A DNA stretch of 64,000 bases from Agarilytica sp045430345 (GCA_045430345.1 JAILXT010000005.1:124001-188000), one strand, 5' to 3'. Shown: positions 36,480-46,062, counted from the stretch's first letter. Notes: a model not told the origin generated them from the letters alone. Numbers and translations are program-made.

Positions 36480-36845
36480 CTAGACCAGGCCGTAGGTCAA
36501 AAGCACTTCTGTTAACTTTTCTCGGTTAACTGGCTTTTTGATGAAATCCAATGCACCTAACGATTTAACACGATCTCGAGCTTCCGGTTGGATATCACCC
36601 GAAATCACGATAATCATACATTTGAGATTTTCTTTTTTGACTGATTCGAGCACACCGTAGCCGTCCATTCCCGGCATGGTGAGATCGAGAAAGACCATTT
36701 CGCCCTTTCCGGCCCGAATAGCGTCAAGCCCTTCGTGGCCGTTGGTAGCAAAGGTGATATCTACTTCCCACGTTTCGGGGAGTGAACGGGCGACTTGCTT
36801 TCGCGCCATTGTAGAATCATCACAAATTAACAGGGGTATAGACAT
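36480..36845 (-). CDS. CheY-like single-domain response regulator
   Basis: A 121-residue receiver domain with no output domain. Phospho-acceptor D54 lies in FLDLTMPGMDG, with acidic pair D9/D10, switch residue S82 and K104 in FIKKP. No histidine kinase or chemotaxis genes are near, so its partner is unknown. It lies upstream of avtA on the same strand with a gap of 71 bases, which may be coincidence. Confidence 0.88.
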   Translation of the reverse strand: MSIPLLICDDSTMARKQVARSLPETWEVDITFATNGHEGLDAIRAGKGEMVFLDLTMPGMDGYGVLESVKKENLKCMIIVISGDIQPEARDRVKSLGALDFIKKPVNREKLTEVLLTYGLV

Positions 36846-37022
36846 GTAAACCTGTATTGCTCTTATGAGTATCTTTACTTAATGATTATAGCCAGACTAG
36901 CTGAATATGCTCGTTTTTATGGCTAAAAGAATTCTTCAACCTCAACCTTAGAATAGCAAAAGCTGACGCAATTACGTGAAATTCTCATAAATAGAGGGAA
37001 TTTTGTTGCTTTATAAGACTAA

Positions 37023-38246
37023 TTAGATCTCTTTTTGATCAAAAAAGGATTCCAAGGACGTGCCCATCTTATCTTTTACGTGCCCAAAAACATCATCTTG
37101 GACGCTTTTTAATGAATGCAGCCAAGGCTTATCAAGCTGCTTCTCCAAGGTCGTGGTCGCAGATAGGTCCACCAGCTGCGCCACATCCCAAAGTGTTAAA
37201 CGCCCCAGATCCCTCGCCAACACGTAATGCCCGGTATCCGTCACGGCCACCCATCGGTGTTTAGTCAGGAGCGAACGTAGCGACTGCCAATGCACCAAGC
37301 CTACGCCAGCCCCCACACAATCCCGATCAGTGACGACATCGCCAGTCGCAGACTTATCTCGAAAAACCTCTAAACACAATAACAGAGCAACGATATCGGG
37401 GTGCCGAACTGCGCCACCCGCATACTCCTTCTCCGCAAGCGTTCGAACAAAGACCGCACCGGCCAATACGATAATCCAGATGAAGTTCACCCAAAGAAGA
37501 AACACGGGCACCACGGCAAAAGCACCATAAATAAGCTGGAAGCTAGAGTTCGCGACAAATGCACCAAAACCGGCTTTAGCCAGCTCAAAACATATAGCGG
37601 TAACAACACCGCCCGTGAATGCATCCTTAAAGGGCACACGACAGTTCGGCACCGCTGCAAACAATAACGTGAACGCGATACTGGCCATCACCAGCGGCAC
37701 AATACGAAATATAGGTGCCACCGCACTAATAAGGTCGACATTCCCCACGGCAAACTTCAGTGACAGTAAATAGGTGCTCATAATAAGCCCCGCCCCCAAA
37801 AACATTGGGCCGATACTCAACACCGCCCAATACAAGAGAAAGCTGGATAATCCGCGCCGCGCCTGCTCCACACCCCAGATCGCATTGAAGGTTTTTTCGA
37901 TATTGGTCAGCATTAAATAAGCGGTCACCACCAACATCGCGACCCCGGGCAAAGTGAGGCTACGCGCTTGCTGAGAAAAATTCGTGAGGTATTCCTGAAC
38001 CTCGGACCCCGTTTCCGGCACAAAATTGGAAAAGATGAGCCCCTGTAACTGCTCCCCCACCCCTTCAAAAGCCGGTATCAGAGAGAACATCGAGTACATC
38101 ACCATCATCATCGGAACAAGCGCGAAAAGGGTCATGTAGGTCAACGCCGCAGCGCTCTTTTGACACTTATTCTCAATAAATTCCGAGACGAGATTTCGGC
38201 AGAATTGCCACAAGGTTTTTGCGAACGACTGGGAGAATGTATTCAT
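37023..38246 (-). CDS. YihY/BrkB-family inner-membrane protein
   Basis: A 407-residue protein with about six membrane segments in the first 270 residues and a cytoplasmic tail. The region KCQKSAAALTYMTLFALVPM and LLPVFLLWVNFIWIIVLAGA-like segments match the YihY/BrkB family (once misnamed RNase BN). I prefer the ATG at 38246 (MNTFSQSFAKTLWQ) over an upstream in-frame start 16 codons earlier. The soluble C-terminal part (about 285-400) is wing-like and found in Pseudomonas homologues. The function is not established. Confidence 0.85.
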   Translation of the reverse strand: MNTFSQSFAKTLWQFCRNLVSEFIENKCQKSAAALTYMTLFALVPMMMVMYSMFSLIPAFEGVGEQLQGLIFSNFVPETGSEVQEYLTNFSQQARSLTLPGVAMLVVTAYLMLTNIEKTFNAIWGVEQARRGLSSFLLYWAVLSIGPMFLGAGLIMSTYLLSLKFAVGNVDLISAVAPIFRIVPLVMASIAFTLLFAAVPNCRVPFKDAFTGGVVTAICFELAKAGFGAFVANSSFQLIYGAFAVVPVFLLWVNFIWIIVLAGAVFVRTLAEKEYAGGAVRHPDIVALLLCLEVFRDKSATGDVVTDRDCVGAGVGLVHWQSLRSLLTKHRWVAVTDTGHYVLARDLGRLTLWDVAQLVDLSATTTLEKQLDKPWLHSLKSVQDDVFGHVKDKMGTSLESFFDQKEI

Positions 38247-38334
38247 GGCGATTAAATAACACTGGAACAAAAACATCACGATAACATCGCGCAAGAGCGA
38301 GTAGAAGTGCTAACACTCTATCAAAATCTCAGGC

Positions 38335-38430
38335 AAGGATAGGCTTTGGGTAAGGCTCGCTGTAAATACGTCCTTGTAAGCTCGACTGCCGCATCCATGC
38401 GGCAAACGGCCTTACCCAAAGCCTATCCTT
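38335..38430. repeat. 96-bp palindromic element with 22-bp inverted ends
   Basis: The left end at 38335-38356 (begins AAGGATAGGCTTTGGG) is the exact reverse complement of 38409-38430. Inside is a second palindrome, GCCGCATCCATGCGGC (38388-38403). It lies between the YihY gene and the terminator of the next gene and encodes nothing. The nested symmetry resembles a MITE or a REP/BIME-type unit dispersed in intergenic DNA. Only one copy is visible here, so dispersal is inferred. Confidence 0.75.
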
Positions 38431-38527
38431 ACCTCAACGTAAATTCGAAGTCGTGGCTCTTGGCAAATAGCTCTTTAGAAAACAAAACAGGGAATGTAAA
38501 AGTGTGGGAGAAATATAGAAAACGAAA

Positions 38528-38567
38528 TAAAAAACGCCCCAGATAAACATCCATTTATCCGAGGCGT
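38528..38567 (-). terminator. Intrinsic terminator of the PspA-like/membrane-protein operon
   Basis: On the minus strand a 14-bp stem with two G-U pairs (ACGCCTCGGATAAA / TTTATCTGGGGCGT, 6-base loop) is followed by TTTTTTATTT. It begins 36 bases after the stop of the gene at 38603. Confidence 0.88.
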
Positions 38568-38602
38568 CAGCAAGACAGCGTTAACAAAGCCTACATGAAA
38601 GA

Positions 38603-39922
38603 TTAGTCGTAAGCCTGTATACGCTTAACGCCATCCATAACGACACGACCATACTTCTCAACCAACGATGCGCCTAATACCAACGCACTCCCGCCAAGTG
38701 CCAAAGCAAACCAGCTGTTTAAGGTGAAGCCATTAATAGACACAAGCAGCAGCGAGACAATAGATATCACTGAAACGATGACACCCACATACAACGGCGC
38801 CTTAACCTGCGTCACAATACCCCTTGCCACAAAACTCACACCCATAGCAAAACAAATAACGACCTCAATAAAACCAGGGTGATCTAAGCTCATCGCCAAA
38901 GAGCCAATCAAGGCAATACAATATGCAGATCCCAAGTAAATATTTTTAATATATTGAGATAAGCGAGAAAATTCAGCCCCCATCAACACCAACGGAGCAA
39001 AGATGACCACCAAAGGAAGGTTTGTGTTCACCTCTAGAGAAAACGAAATCCATGTAATGAGTGCCGTCACCGCGCCCATCATCAAAGTAATTTCTTTCAC
39101 CCAATAATGCTCAGCCCAGCGCGATACACCGTAGACCAGTAAAACAGACACCACAGCACCTAATGCACAAAACCCAAGCGCTGAATCAATATGGAAACTG
39201 TTCCTAACCGACATGATCACCAAAGGTAATACGAGCAACCCGCGCAGCACGTACGCCTGAACAGTTTTAAATTCGAGATAACGCTGAAATATTTTGGATT
39301 CTAAAAAGATAAAGGCAATCGGTGTTATCGCAAGGACGAACGTCGCCAACCAACCATCACGCACCGGTAATAACATGCCCACGTTTAGAATACAGAATGC
39401 TGCCGTCACAATCGCCGCCGACTTGCGCACCAGAATGGAAAAACCGAGATACGCTAGGGTAATGGTAAGCGTGAATGTCAGACACAGATCGATCACCAAC
39501 CAAAACACGGGCAGAGACTGAATCACCGGCAATACCGCCGTCTCATTACTTACATAACCCAATAGATGAAACAGCATGCCGCCCAGCTGAGAAAATTGCA
39601 CAGGCACTATCGCCGTCGCTAACACGAAGAACACGCGGGCGCTTTTCACATCATCCAAGAAAATTCTGCAGACGACACCACCAACGGCCATCGCCGCCAT
39701 CAACCCTAACCACGTCCACTGCCTGAGATATAAACCGATGTCCTCAACGCCTTGGAGCATAAAAATAAGCGCAGATAACACCACCGCCCCAGTGCCAACA
39801 TAACGGATAAGGCTGGCTATTTTTGAATGTGTATTTTCTGGCATAGCTGGAGATGAACCCCCTCCAACTTCGACCTGCGTATCGCAGGCAGGACTGTCGA
39901 TACAGTGAGCATCATTGTTCAT
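38603..39922 (-). CDS. Polytopic membrane protein of unknown function, coupled to a PspA-like protein
   Basis: A 439-residue protein with a soluble N-terminus (about 1-35) and roughly twelve hydrophobic segments covering residues 38-425. I do not recognise a named family; the all-membrane layout is loosely like DUF2157-type proteins. Its ATG lies within the last codons of the upstream PspA-like gene (11-base overlap), so the two are translated together, and a terminator follows. A membrane-stress or envelope role is inferred from the partner only. Confidence 0.7.
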   Translation of the reverse strand: MNNDAHCIDSPACDTQVEVGGGSSPAMPENTHSKIASLIRYVGTGAVVLSALIFMLQGVEDIGLYLRQWTWLGLMAAMAVGGVVCRIFLDDVKSARVFFVLATAIVPVQFSQLGGMLFHLLGYVSNETAVLPVIQSLPVFWLVIDLCLTFTLTITLAYLGFSILVRKSAAIVTAAFCILNVGMLLPVRDGWLATFVLAITPIAFIFLESKIFQRYLEFKTVQAYVLRGLLVLPLVIMSVRNSFHIDSALGFCALGAVVSVLLVYGVSRWAEHYWVKEITLMMGAVTALITWISFSLEVNTNLPLVVIFAPLVLMGAEFSRLSQYIKNIYLGSAYCIALIGSLAMSLDHPGFIEVVICFAMGVSFVARGIVTQVKAPLYVGVIVSVISIVSLLLVSINGFTLNSWFALALGGSALVLGASLVEKYGRVVMDGVKRIQAYD

Positions 39923-40604
39923 CTTTTTTCCCCTCTGTTTCGGACATTAAGTCAGACTTCATACCGGCCAAAATCGCCGCTAAATCTTCCGTTTCCTCTC
40001 GCGATTCAAACTCTCTTTCTAGTTGCCGATCAACACCATCTTCAGAAGCAGAGGGTATAACGCTCGCATCTCGGTACTCGTGGCTGATGACATCTTGCTC
40101 CCAGCGATCAAACAAGGCGTCCGAATCTAATCCAGCCCCTTCGCCCTGCATTTTATTGAAGATATTCGCGCGCGCCTCTCGAGAAGACAACATGGCCCGA
40201 CGGGATTCCATGGTCTCTATTTTACTCTCTACTTCGTGAATATTGTGTGTGAGTGAATCATAAAGATCAGCGGATTGTGTAAGCTGATCTTCAACCACTT
40301 TCAGACGCGCCTCGATAACTTTAGACTGACGAATACAGTTAAGCGCTTTCTCGTCGCCGACAGCGTCTCCCATGCTCTGCTTCGCTCGCTTTAACCACAA
40401 AGCCTTATCGTTTATCAGTTTCGATTTTTGCGCCTCAAAGGTTTTGATCCTTTGATCGACTCGGTTTACTTCAATGCGCACTTTAGCTGCGGAGTTGCGC
40501 ATATCATCAATCACGCAACTCGCTACCGCTTGATGGTTTTCCATTTTAGAAACAAATTGCTCAAACGACGCCCCGACAGACGCCACTAATCGTTTTACTT
40601 TCAT
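39912..40604 (-). CDS. PspA/IM30-like coiled-coil protein
   Basis: A 230-residue, largely helical protein predicted to be coiled coil over about residues 20-165, with the PspA-type start KVKRLVASVGASFEQFVSKM and the ELEK-like heptads ending near ARANIFNKMQGEGAG. The acidic C-terminal tail (about 185-230) is not typical of E. coli PspA. PspA/Vipp1/ESCRT-III relatives form membrane-bound rods. I start at the ATG at 40604 with AAGG eight bases upstream; a GTG three codons earlier is possible. No pspB, pspC or pspF is near. Confidence 0.75.
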   Translation of the reverse strand: MKVKRLVASVGASFEQFVSKMENHQAVASCVIDDMRNSAAKVRIEVNRVDQRIKTFEAQKSKLINDKALWLKRAKQSMGDAVGDEKALNCIRQSKVIEARLKVVEDQLTQSADLYDSLTHNIHEVESKIETMESRRAMLSSREARANIFNKMQGEGAGLDSDALFDRWEQDVISHEYRDASVIPSASEDGVDRQLEREFESREETEDLAAILAGMKSDLMSETEGKKDEQ

Positions 40605-40655
40605 TTTGATCACCTTAGTTATTCGCTTATGGGCTTGAATCGAGGCCCACCTTAA

Positions 40656-40679
40656 GGGTGATTGGAGCCCTAATCACCC
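40656..40679. other. Perfect hairpin in the pspA-like/arsC divergent spacer
   Basis: GGGTGATT / AATCACCC with an 8-base loop and no adjoining T run. It lies 52 bases upstream of the PspA-like ATG, so it is a candidate operator or 5' leader hairpin. The rest of the 291-base spacer holds no coding signal. Confidence 0.4.
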
Positions 40680-40895
40680 CGCACCAACCAAGTCGCATCA
40701 GGCGAGACCACGAGTACCAAAAAACGCAACTTTTCAGTATCACCGCATGTCTCATGACCGTAATACTCGTGAAAGGCAACCTCGACAAAGGCCCAAAGAA
40801 GTTTTTAACGGCATTTACCCGCAAGAGGTTTTGCCCAGCACCAGGTATGGGTACAATCTCTCACTCATCATTTCAGCTAAAGCGAATCATTCAAC

Positions 40896-41246
40896 ATGAG
40901 CAACGACGTCACGATCTATCACAACCCAAGGTGTTCAAAATCTCGCCAAACACTCGGCCTTATTGAAGAAAAAGGCATCCAGCCTGAGATCGTGCTGTAT
41001 TTGGATACCCCGCCCACAGAGTCTGAGATTTCAGACATTTTAGGTAAGCTCAATATCAGCGCGCGCGAACTTATGCGAAAAAATGAAGATATATACAAAG
41101 AACTCGGCTTGAAAGACGAAGCATCCGAAGACAAGCTGATTCAAGCCATGCATCAAAACCCGAAATTGATTGAGCGTCCGATCGTCGTCAAAGGCGCAAA
41201 AGCCGTACTTGGCCGTCCGCCAGAAAACGTTGACACTATTTTATGA
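40896..41246 (+). CDS. arsC: Arsenate reductase (glutaredoxin-dependent)
   Basis: A 116-residue ArsC/Spx-fold protein with the catalytic Cys 13 in HNPRCSKSRQTL and the C-terminal RPIVVKGAKAVLGRPPENV. This is the Grx-linked class also called YfgD-like, which is common without other ars genes, so arsenate may not be the physiological substrate. Its stop overlaps the wrbA start by 4 bases. The arsC-wrbA-DUF2069 run is the same as in Pseudomonas. Confidence 0.9.
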   Translation: MSNDVTIYHNPRCSKSRQTLGLIEEKGIQPEIVLYLDTPPTESEISDILGKLNISARELMRKNEDIYKELGLKDEASEDKLIQAMHQNPKLIERPIVVKGAKAVLGRPPENVDTIL

Positions 41247-41875
41247 GCGACCCTTCGATAAGCGGCACGTCAGCTAATTATGTGCTTGTCCTGTATTACT
41301 CACACGGTGGTTCTACGCGAAATATCGCCAAAATTATCGCCCGAGGAATTGAACGGGTAAGCGGTATAGAAGCTCGACTTCGTACAGTACCCCGTGTCGG
41401 TACAGTAATAGAAAAGCTCGAACCAGAAATCCCCGAAGACGGTGATTTATACTGTACGGAAGAAGATCTAAAGCAGTGTTCCGGGCTAATACTCGGGAGC
41501 CCCACTCGTTTCGGCAATATGGCGGCACCACTAAAATTCTTTATCGATGGCACCGCAGGTGAGTGGCTTTCGGGAGATCTCATAGGTAAACCTGCCGGTG
41601 TTTTTACGTCCTCTAGCTCCATGCACGGTGGTCAAGAATCCACGCTGCTTTCTATGATGCTGCCACTGCTACACCACGGCATGCTCATCGCCGGCGTACC
41701 CTATAGCGAGCAAGGGCTTCACACCACTAATACCGGCGGCACGCCCTATGGCCCTTCTCACCTGGCGCGTAACGACAACACAACACTTAGCGAATCCGAG
41801 CACGACATTGCAATCAACTTTGGAAAACGAATAGCCGCTATTTCCCAAACGATCATACGTGGAGAAAAAGGCTAA
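41243..41875 (+). CDS. wrbA: NAD(P)H:quinone oxidoreductase WrbA
   Basis: A 210-residue flavodoxin-like protein with the FMN phosphate loop YYSHGGSTRNIAK (about 17-30), SPTRFGNMAAP and TSSSSMHGGQE. WrbA performs two-electron quinone reduction against redox stress. It overlaps arsC by 4 bases and DUF2069 by one base, so the three are one operon. Confidence 0.92.
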   Translation: MSDPSISGTSANYVLVLYYSHGGSTRNIAKIIARGIERVSGIEARLRTVPRVGTVIEKLEPEIPEDGDLYCTEEDLKQCSGLILGSPTRFGNMAAPLKFFIDGTAGEWLSGDLIGKPAGVFTSSSSMHGGQESTLLSMMLPLLHHGMLIAGVPYSEQGLHTTNTGGTPYGPSHLARNDNTTLSESEHDIAINFGKRIAAISQTIIRGEKG

Positions 41876-42279
41876 TGGAAAATACACAACACGAAGAAAC
41901 AAACGTTTCGCAGAATAACCCGCCATTTCAGTCAAAAATGCGTGTCACTATTGCCTTACATTATGTGCTGTACGCGGTGCTTATGGGGCTATTTATGTAT
42001 TGGAATACAAACCGCGATGATGGGTTTAAGTTATCAATATTACTCTTTCAGGCACTTCCATTACTGGCCTTCCTACCCGGCATGATCCAGAACGTTTACC
42101 GCGCCTATAGCTGGTTTTGTTTTATTTTATTGTTCTACTTTATTTTTGCCGTGCAATCCGTCTTCTCTACGATTCGCGAGCCAAGCGATTATATTTTCCT
42201 GTCCTTAATCGTGCTTTTATTTGTGACCTCAATGCTCGCTAGCCGCTGGCTACAGCGCGCACAAAAAGGCATTTACTAA
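41875..42279 (+). CDS. DUF2069 membrane protein
   Basis: A 134-residue protein with a short polar N-terminus (about 1-22) and four hydrophobic segments, in the size and pattern of DUF2069. The function is unknown. It is translationally coupled to wrbA (start inside the wrbA stop) as in Pseudomonas genomes. Confidence 0.82.
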   Translation: MENTQHEETNVSQNNPPFQSKMRVTIALHYVLYAVLMGLFMYWNTNRDDGFKLSILLFQALPLLAFLPGMIQNVYRAYSWFCFILLFYFIFAVQSVFSTIREPSDYIFLSLIVLLFVTSMLASRWLQRAQKGIY

Positions 42280-42323
42280 ACCACCACAGATACATATGTA
42301 ACTCTTACTCAGGCTTAGATCAC

Positions 42324-44150
42324 ATGATGAATATTCTAGGGAAGTTATGGAAATTAGTGACCTTACTTCGCAGTAGCATTTCAAACATTATTTTCCTTAT
42401 TTTTGTATTGGTCTTACTTACTGCGATGTTTTCGGGTGGTCAAAAACCCCTGCCCAGCGAGGCGCCACTGCTCGTCACCATCACAGGCCAGCTCGTCGAC
42501 GAAAAAACATTGGAGCCCAGCATTTTCGATCTGTTAGACGAATCCAAAGAAGCCCCAGAAACCCTTGTACGTGATGTTATCTATGCAATTAATCATGCAA
42601 CCAGTGACAAGCGTATAACGGCACTGGTCTTTAACCTGAACAGAATGAACGGTGGTGGTTTCAGCAAGCTCGAAGAAATTGGCCAAGCAATCACACAGTT
42701 TAAAACCAGTGGCAAACCGGTCATCGCCTATGCGGATCAATACTCTCAGCAACAATACTTTCTGGCCAGTTTTGCCGATACTATTTATCTAAATACGATG
42801 GGGAATATATCAATCACGGGATTTGGCCGCTACGGTACATACTTTAAAGAGGCTGCCGATAAACTCGCCATCAAATTCCATTTATTTAAAGTGGGCAACT
42901 ACAAGGATGCCGCAGAGCCTTTCGTTCGTAACAGTATGTCTGTCGCCTCACGAGAGCACAACGCGAGCTGGATAAACGAATTGTGGGGGCGCTATACAAG
43001 CACGGTGGAATCGCATCGTGATTTACCCAATGGTGCGATCAAAACCCAAATTGATTCTTTACAGGAAACCTTATCGCAAACACAAAACGATTTTGCCTCT
43101 ATAGCACTAGAAAACAACTTAGTTGATCAGATCCAATCACGTACTCACTTATATAAAGCATTGGGGGAAATGTTTGGAGAAGATGAAGACTCCGGCTACT
43201 TCAAGGCGATTGGGCTCAAACGCTATTTAAACCATATAAAGCCGCGCATCCCTCAGCAAAACAATAACATAGGCCTTATCGTCGCAAGCGGTACCATCAT
43301 TGATGGCACGGCCCCGGCAGGACAAATTGGCGGCGATTCCTTAGCTTCTCTTATTCGACAAGCCTCCGACGATGAATCCCTTGAAGCCTTAATTATTCGC
43401 GTCGATAGTGGCGGCGGCAGCGCTTTCGCCTCCGAGGTGATTAGAGAAGAAATCGCTAACGCTCGAGAAAGCGGCCTCCCTATTTATGTATCTATGGGCT
43501 CCGTCGCCGCGTCAGGAGGTTACTGGCTTGCCTCTGCGGCAACAGAGATCTGGGCTCTGCCCAGCACTATTACAGGCTCTATTGGTGTATGGGGTTTAGT
43601 TCCCAACGTTTCTGAATCCATGAAGCGACTCGGTATACACAATGATGGTTTTGGCACTACGCCGCTGGCGGATCTTTTTCAAATAGATCGTCCGATGTCA
43701 GAAGCCGCACAACAAGTATTTCAAAGCGGTGTAGAAAGTGTTTACCGACGCTTTATCACTCTTTCTGCTGAAGCGAGAAACCAAACACCGGAAGCCATTC
43801 ACGAAGTGGCGCAAGGGCGAGTTTGGACGGGCGCTCAAGCACATGACCTCGGTTTAATAGACCAACTCGGTACACTTAATGATTTGATCAGCGCGGTAGA
43901 AGAAAAACATGAATTACAAAAGACACAACTGAAACTCATTGAACACCCTCTCTCCCCCGCAGAACAATTTATGCGGGCAGTGATGGAAGAAGCGTCTATT
44001 TTTGGTAACGAAATACAGAGTAATATACTAGGGAATGAACTGAACACATTGAGCAAAACGTTAAAAAAGAGCATGCCGCAACACGCCATTCAGGCGAAAG
44101 AAGGTCAGCTAAGCATCTATTCGCTTTGTATGGAATGTGTTTCTCTTTAA
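42324..44150 (+). CDS. sppA: Signal peptide peptidase SppA, 67-kDa type
   Basis: A 608-residue long-form SppA with one N-terminal membrane anchor (about 21-37) and tandem S49 domains. By comparison with E. coli the general base is K194 in VGNYKDAAEPF and the nucleophile S397 in MGSVAASGGYW. It degrades cleaved signal peptides at the inner membrane. Its length is close to E. coli SppA (618). It starts 44 bases after the DUF2069 stop and is convergent with hda. Confidence 0.94.
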   Translation: MMNILGKLWKLVTLLRSSISNIIFLIFVLVLLTAMFSGGQKPLPSEAPLLVTITGQLVDEKTLEPSIFDLLDESKEAPETLVRDVIYAINHATSDKRITALVFNLNRMNGGGFSKLEEIGQAITQFKTSGKPVIAYADQYSQQQYFLASFADTIYLNTMGNISITGFGRYGTYFKEAADKLAIKFHLFKVGNYKDAAEPFVRNSMSVASREHNASWINELWGRYTSTVESHRDLPNGAIKTQIDSLQETLSQTQNDFASIALENNLVDQIQSRTHLYKALGEMFGEDEDSGYFKAIGLKRYLNHIKPRIPQQNNNIGLIVASGTIIDGTAPAGQIGGDSLASLIRQASDDESLEALIIRVDSGGGSAFASEVIREEIANARESGLPIYVSMGSVAASGGYWLASAATEIWALPSTITGSIGVWGLVPNVSESMKRLGIHNDGFGTTPLADLFQIDRPMSEAAQQVFQSGVESVYRRFITLSAEARNQTPEAIHEVAQGRVWTGAQAHDLGLIDQLGTLNDLISAVEEKHELQKTQLKLIEHPLSPAEQFMRAVMEEASIFGNEIQSNILGNELNTLSKTLKKSMPQHAIQAKEGQLSIYSLCMECVSL

Positions 44151-44194
44151 GCCTAGGTTTTGAGCACGCATTATGAAAACCACTCTGGTGCGTG

Positions 44195-44935
44195 TTATTT
44201 CAACCGTAAAACTTCTTTCACAAAAGGAATTGTGAGTTTACGTTGTTGCTGCATCGAGCATTCATCTAAACGATTTAACAAAACAAAAAGATCGTTCATA
44301 TCCCGAGAACTGCGCTGCAAAATAAACTTGGCCACGTCCACCGACATCTGTAACCCGCGAGCCGCTGCACGCAGGATCAACGCAGCTTGTTTATCCTCGT
44401 CTCCAAGTGTGTGCACCTGATAAACCACACTGCCAAGAATACGAGATTTCAAATCCGGTAATGAAATAGGAAGCGAGGACGGACTTGTATGTGATGCCAT
44501 CACCAAAGAGTGACCTGCATCGCGTAACTGGTTGTACAGATGAAACAAGGCATGTTCCCACGCGGGGTCACCACAAATCAGGTCAAGCCCATCTAGACAT
44601 ACGAGCTTTGTCGCATCCAAACCATCACATATATCCTCAGCAGAATAGCCACGAATATCACGTAAAGGCAGGTACTGCACGCTGCGCTTTTCCGCATAAG
44701 CCAAATGACACGCGCCTTGCAATAAATGAGTAAGGCCGCAACCCGGCGCCCCCCAGATCACGATACTTTGGCTTTCTAAATCGCTGGCGCCGGAGCCTCG
44801 CGCCGCTGCTGCAAGACTTTCAAGCACTAAGGAAGCACCTTCGTCAGCCGCATAAAAATTTTCAAATGTAGCGTCATCGTTTAAAGTCACGCCAAGGCTT
44901 AATTGTACCGGCTCAGCTGTCATATCTTCGCTCAT
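44195..44935 (-). CDS. hda: DnaA regulatory inactivator Hda
   Basis: A 246-residue AAA+ protein related to DnaA domain III. It starts with a beta-clamp-binding motif QLSLG (11-15), then a Walker-A-like GAPGCGLTHLL that is altered as usual for Hda, and ends with helical C-terminal domains. With the clamp it stimulates DnaA-ATP hydrolysis after initiation. I use the ATG at 44935, overlapping the previous gene's stop as ATGA, rather than the longer open frame. Confidence 0.92.
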   Translation of the reverse strand: MSEDMTAEPVQLSLGVTLNDDATFENFYAADEGASLVLESLAAAARGSGASDLESQSIVIWGAPGCGLTHLLQGACHLAYAEKRSVQYLPLRDIRGYSAEDICDGLDATKLVCLDGLDLICGDPAWEHALFHLYNQLRDAGHSLVMASHTSPSSLPISLPDLKSRILGSVVYQVHTLGDEDKQAALILRAAARGLQMSVDVAKFILQRSSRDMNDLFVLLNRLDECSMQQQRKLTIPFVKEVLRLK

Positions 44936-46062
44936 CGACTCGCCCAACGAAATTGCAGGGGGTTTTCGGCACTGCCCTTGGGCCCTCGCTGCCATTCCGG
45001 TAGGGCGTTTTCCTCAGCGGCAACGGCGACTAATTTACTATCCAACTTAATCGAGCTCATAAGCTTATCAACGCTTGCTTCTGACTCTAGATACAACAAC
45101 AACCCCTCATCTTTCACCTCTGCGACCTGTAGCGCCGAAACACCCGCTAAGCCCTCTAAATAATCAAGTGATTTGCGAAAAGCACGAAAATCGCTTACAC
45201 CGCTTACTTCAACGACTAAACGGCCACTATCTTCACCGTGACTTAGAATCGCGTAACGCTCAGCCAAAAAATCAGCCAACGGGAAAAGTGCATTTTCGCC
45301 CAACTCTGCGTTGCTTTTCTGCTCATCTAAAGTGACTCGGCTATCGTAACTTTGCGAAGCCCCTGCATGGAAAAACTGCCATATACTCCAGACCTCACCA
45401 CGAGAGGTTTGCGAATATCGTCCCACTAATATGACATCGGCATCGTAACGTGCTGAAGCTTCAACAAGCTTGGCTTCATCTACTGACCACACATCATCTG
45501 CGGATAGGGCGATGCGATCCTCCAGATCGAGGACGGGGAAAATTATAGGCAGCCCCCGTCTATTCCCCGCGTCAATCAACGAATCGATAATAGGTGCCTC
45601 GCTCGCCTGGTTCAGCAGCTGCTTGCCAAACTCAACATTGTCTTCAGCCAACCAAATCAACGTATTTGGCCGATTCTCGGACCAAAATGGCAGTTTGGCA
45701 TCGCCCAAAATCTTACGAACAGCCCCAGCCGAAAAACTCAGTGTCAGTAACTCCCTATAGCCTTCGTCTTTTAACCCTTCAGATTCAAGCGCTTGATATT
45801 GAAATTGCTCAACATAGTTCGATGCCCGTGACAAACGTTGTAATATTCGGTCGTCGTACTGTGGGTCTAATGAGCCGGACATTCGCACCAACACTTGCAG
45901 TAACGCGTCTTCAGTAGCAGAACGACGCTCCTGAGATTGCTGGGACTTGACCGGCACAGTGCCTTGATAATAGCCGGCCAGCCCCTGGCCGAACGACATG
46001 CTAGTTAGGCTAGTAAGTAACAAAAGCGAGACGGTGTGTGTAAATACTGACAGGTAAGACAT
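44932..46062 (-). CDS. DUF2066 secreted protein
   Basis: A 376-residue protein with an N-terminal signal peptide (about 1-25) and the DUF2066 pattern (ERRSATEDALLQVLVRMSGS near 45-65; ANYVEQFQYQ). The function is unknown. It is coupled to hda by a 4-base overlap and divergent from purM, exactly the Pseudomonas arrangement. Confidence 0.85.
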   Translation of the reverse strand: MSYLSVFTHTVSLLLLTSLTSMSFGQGLAGYYQGTVPVKSQQSQERRSATEDALLQVLVRMSGSLDPQYDDRILQRLSRASNYVEQFQYQALESEGLKDEGYRELLTLSFSAGAVRKILGDAKLPFWSENRPNTLIWLAEDNVEFGKQLLNQASEAPIIDSLIDAGNRRGLPIIFPVLDLEDRIALSADDVWSVDEAKLVEASARYDADVILVGRYSQTSRGEVWSIWQFFHAGASQSYDSRVTLDEQKSNAELGENALFPLADFLAERYAILSHGEDSGRLVVEVSGVSDFRAFRKSLDYLEGLAGVSALQVAEVKDEGLLLYLESEASVDKLMSSIKLDSKLVAVAAEENALPEWQRGPKGSAENPLQFRWASR

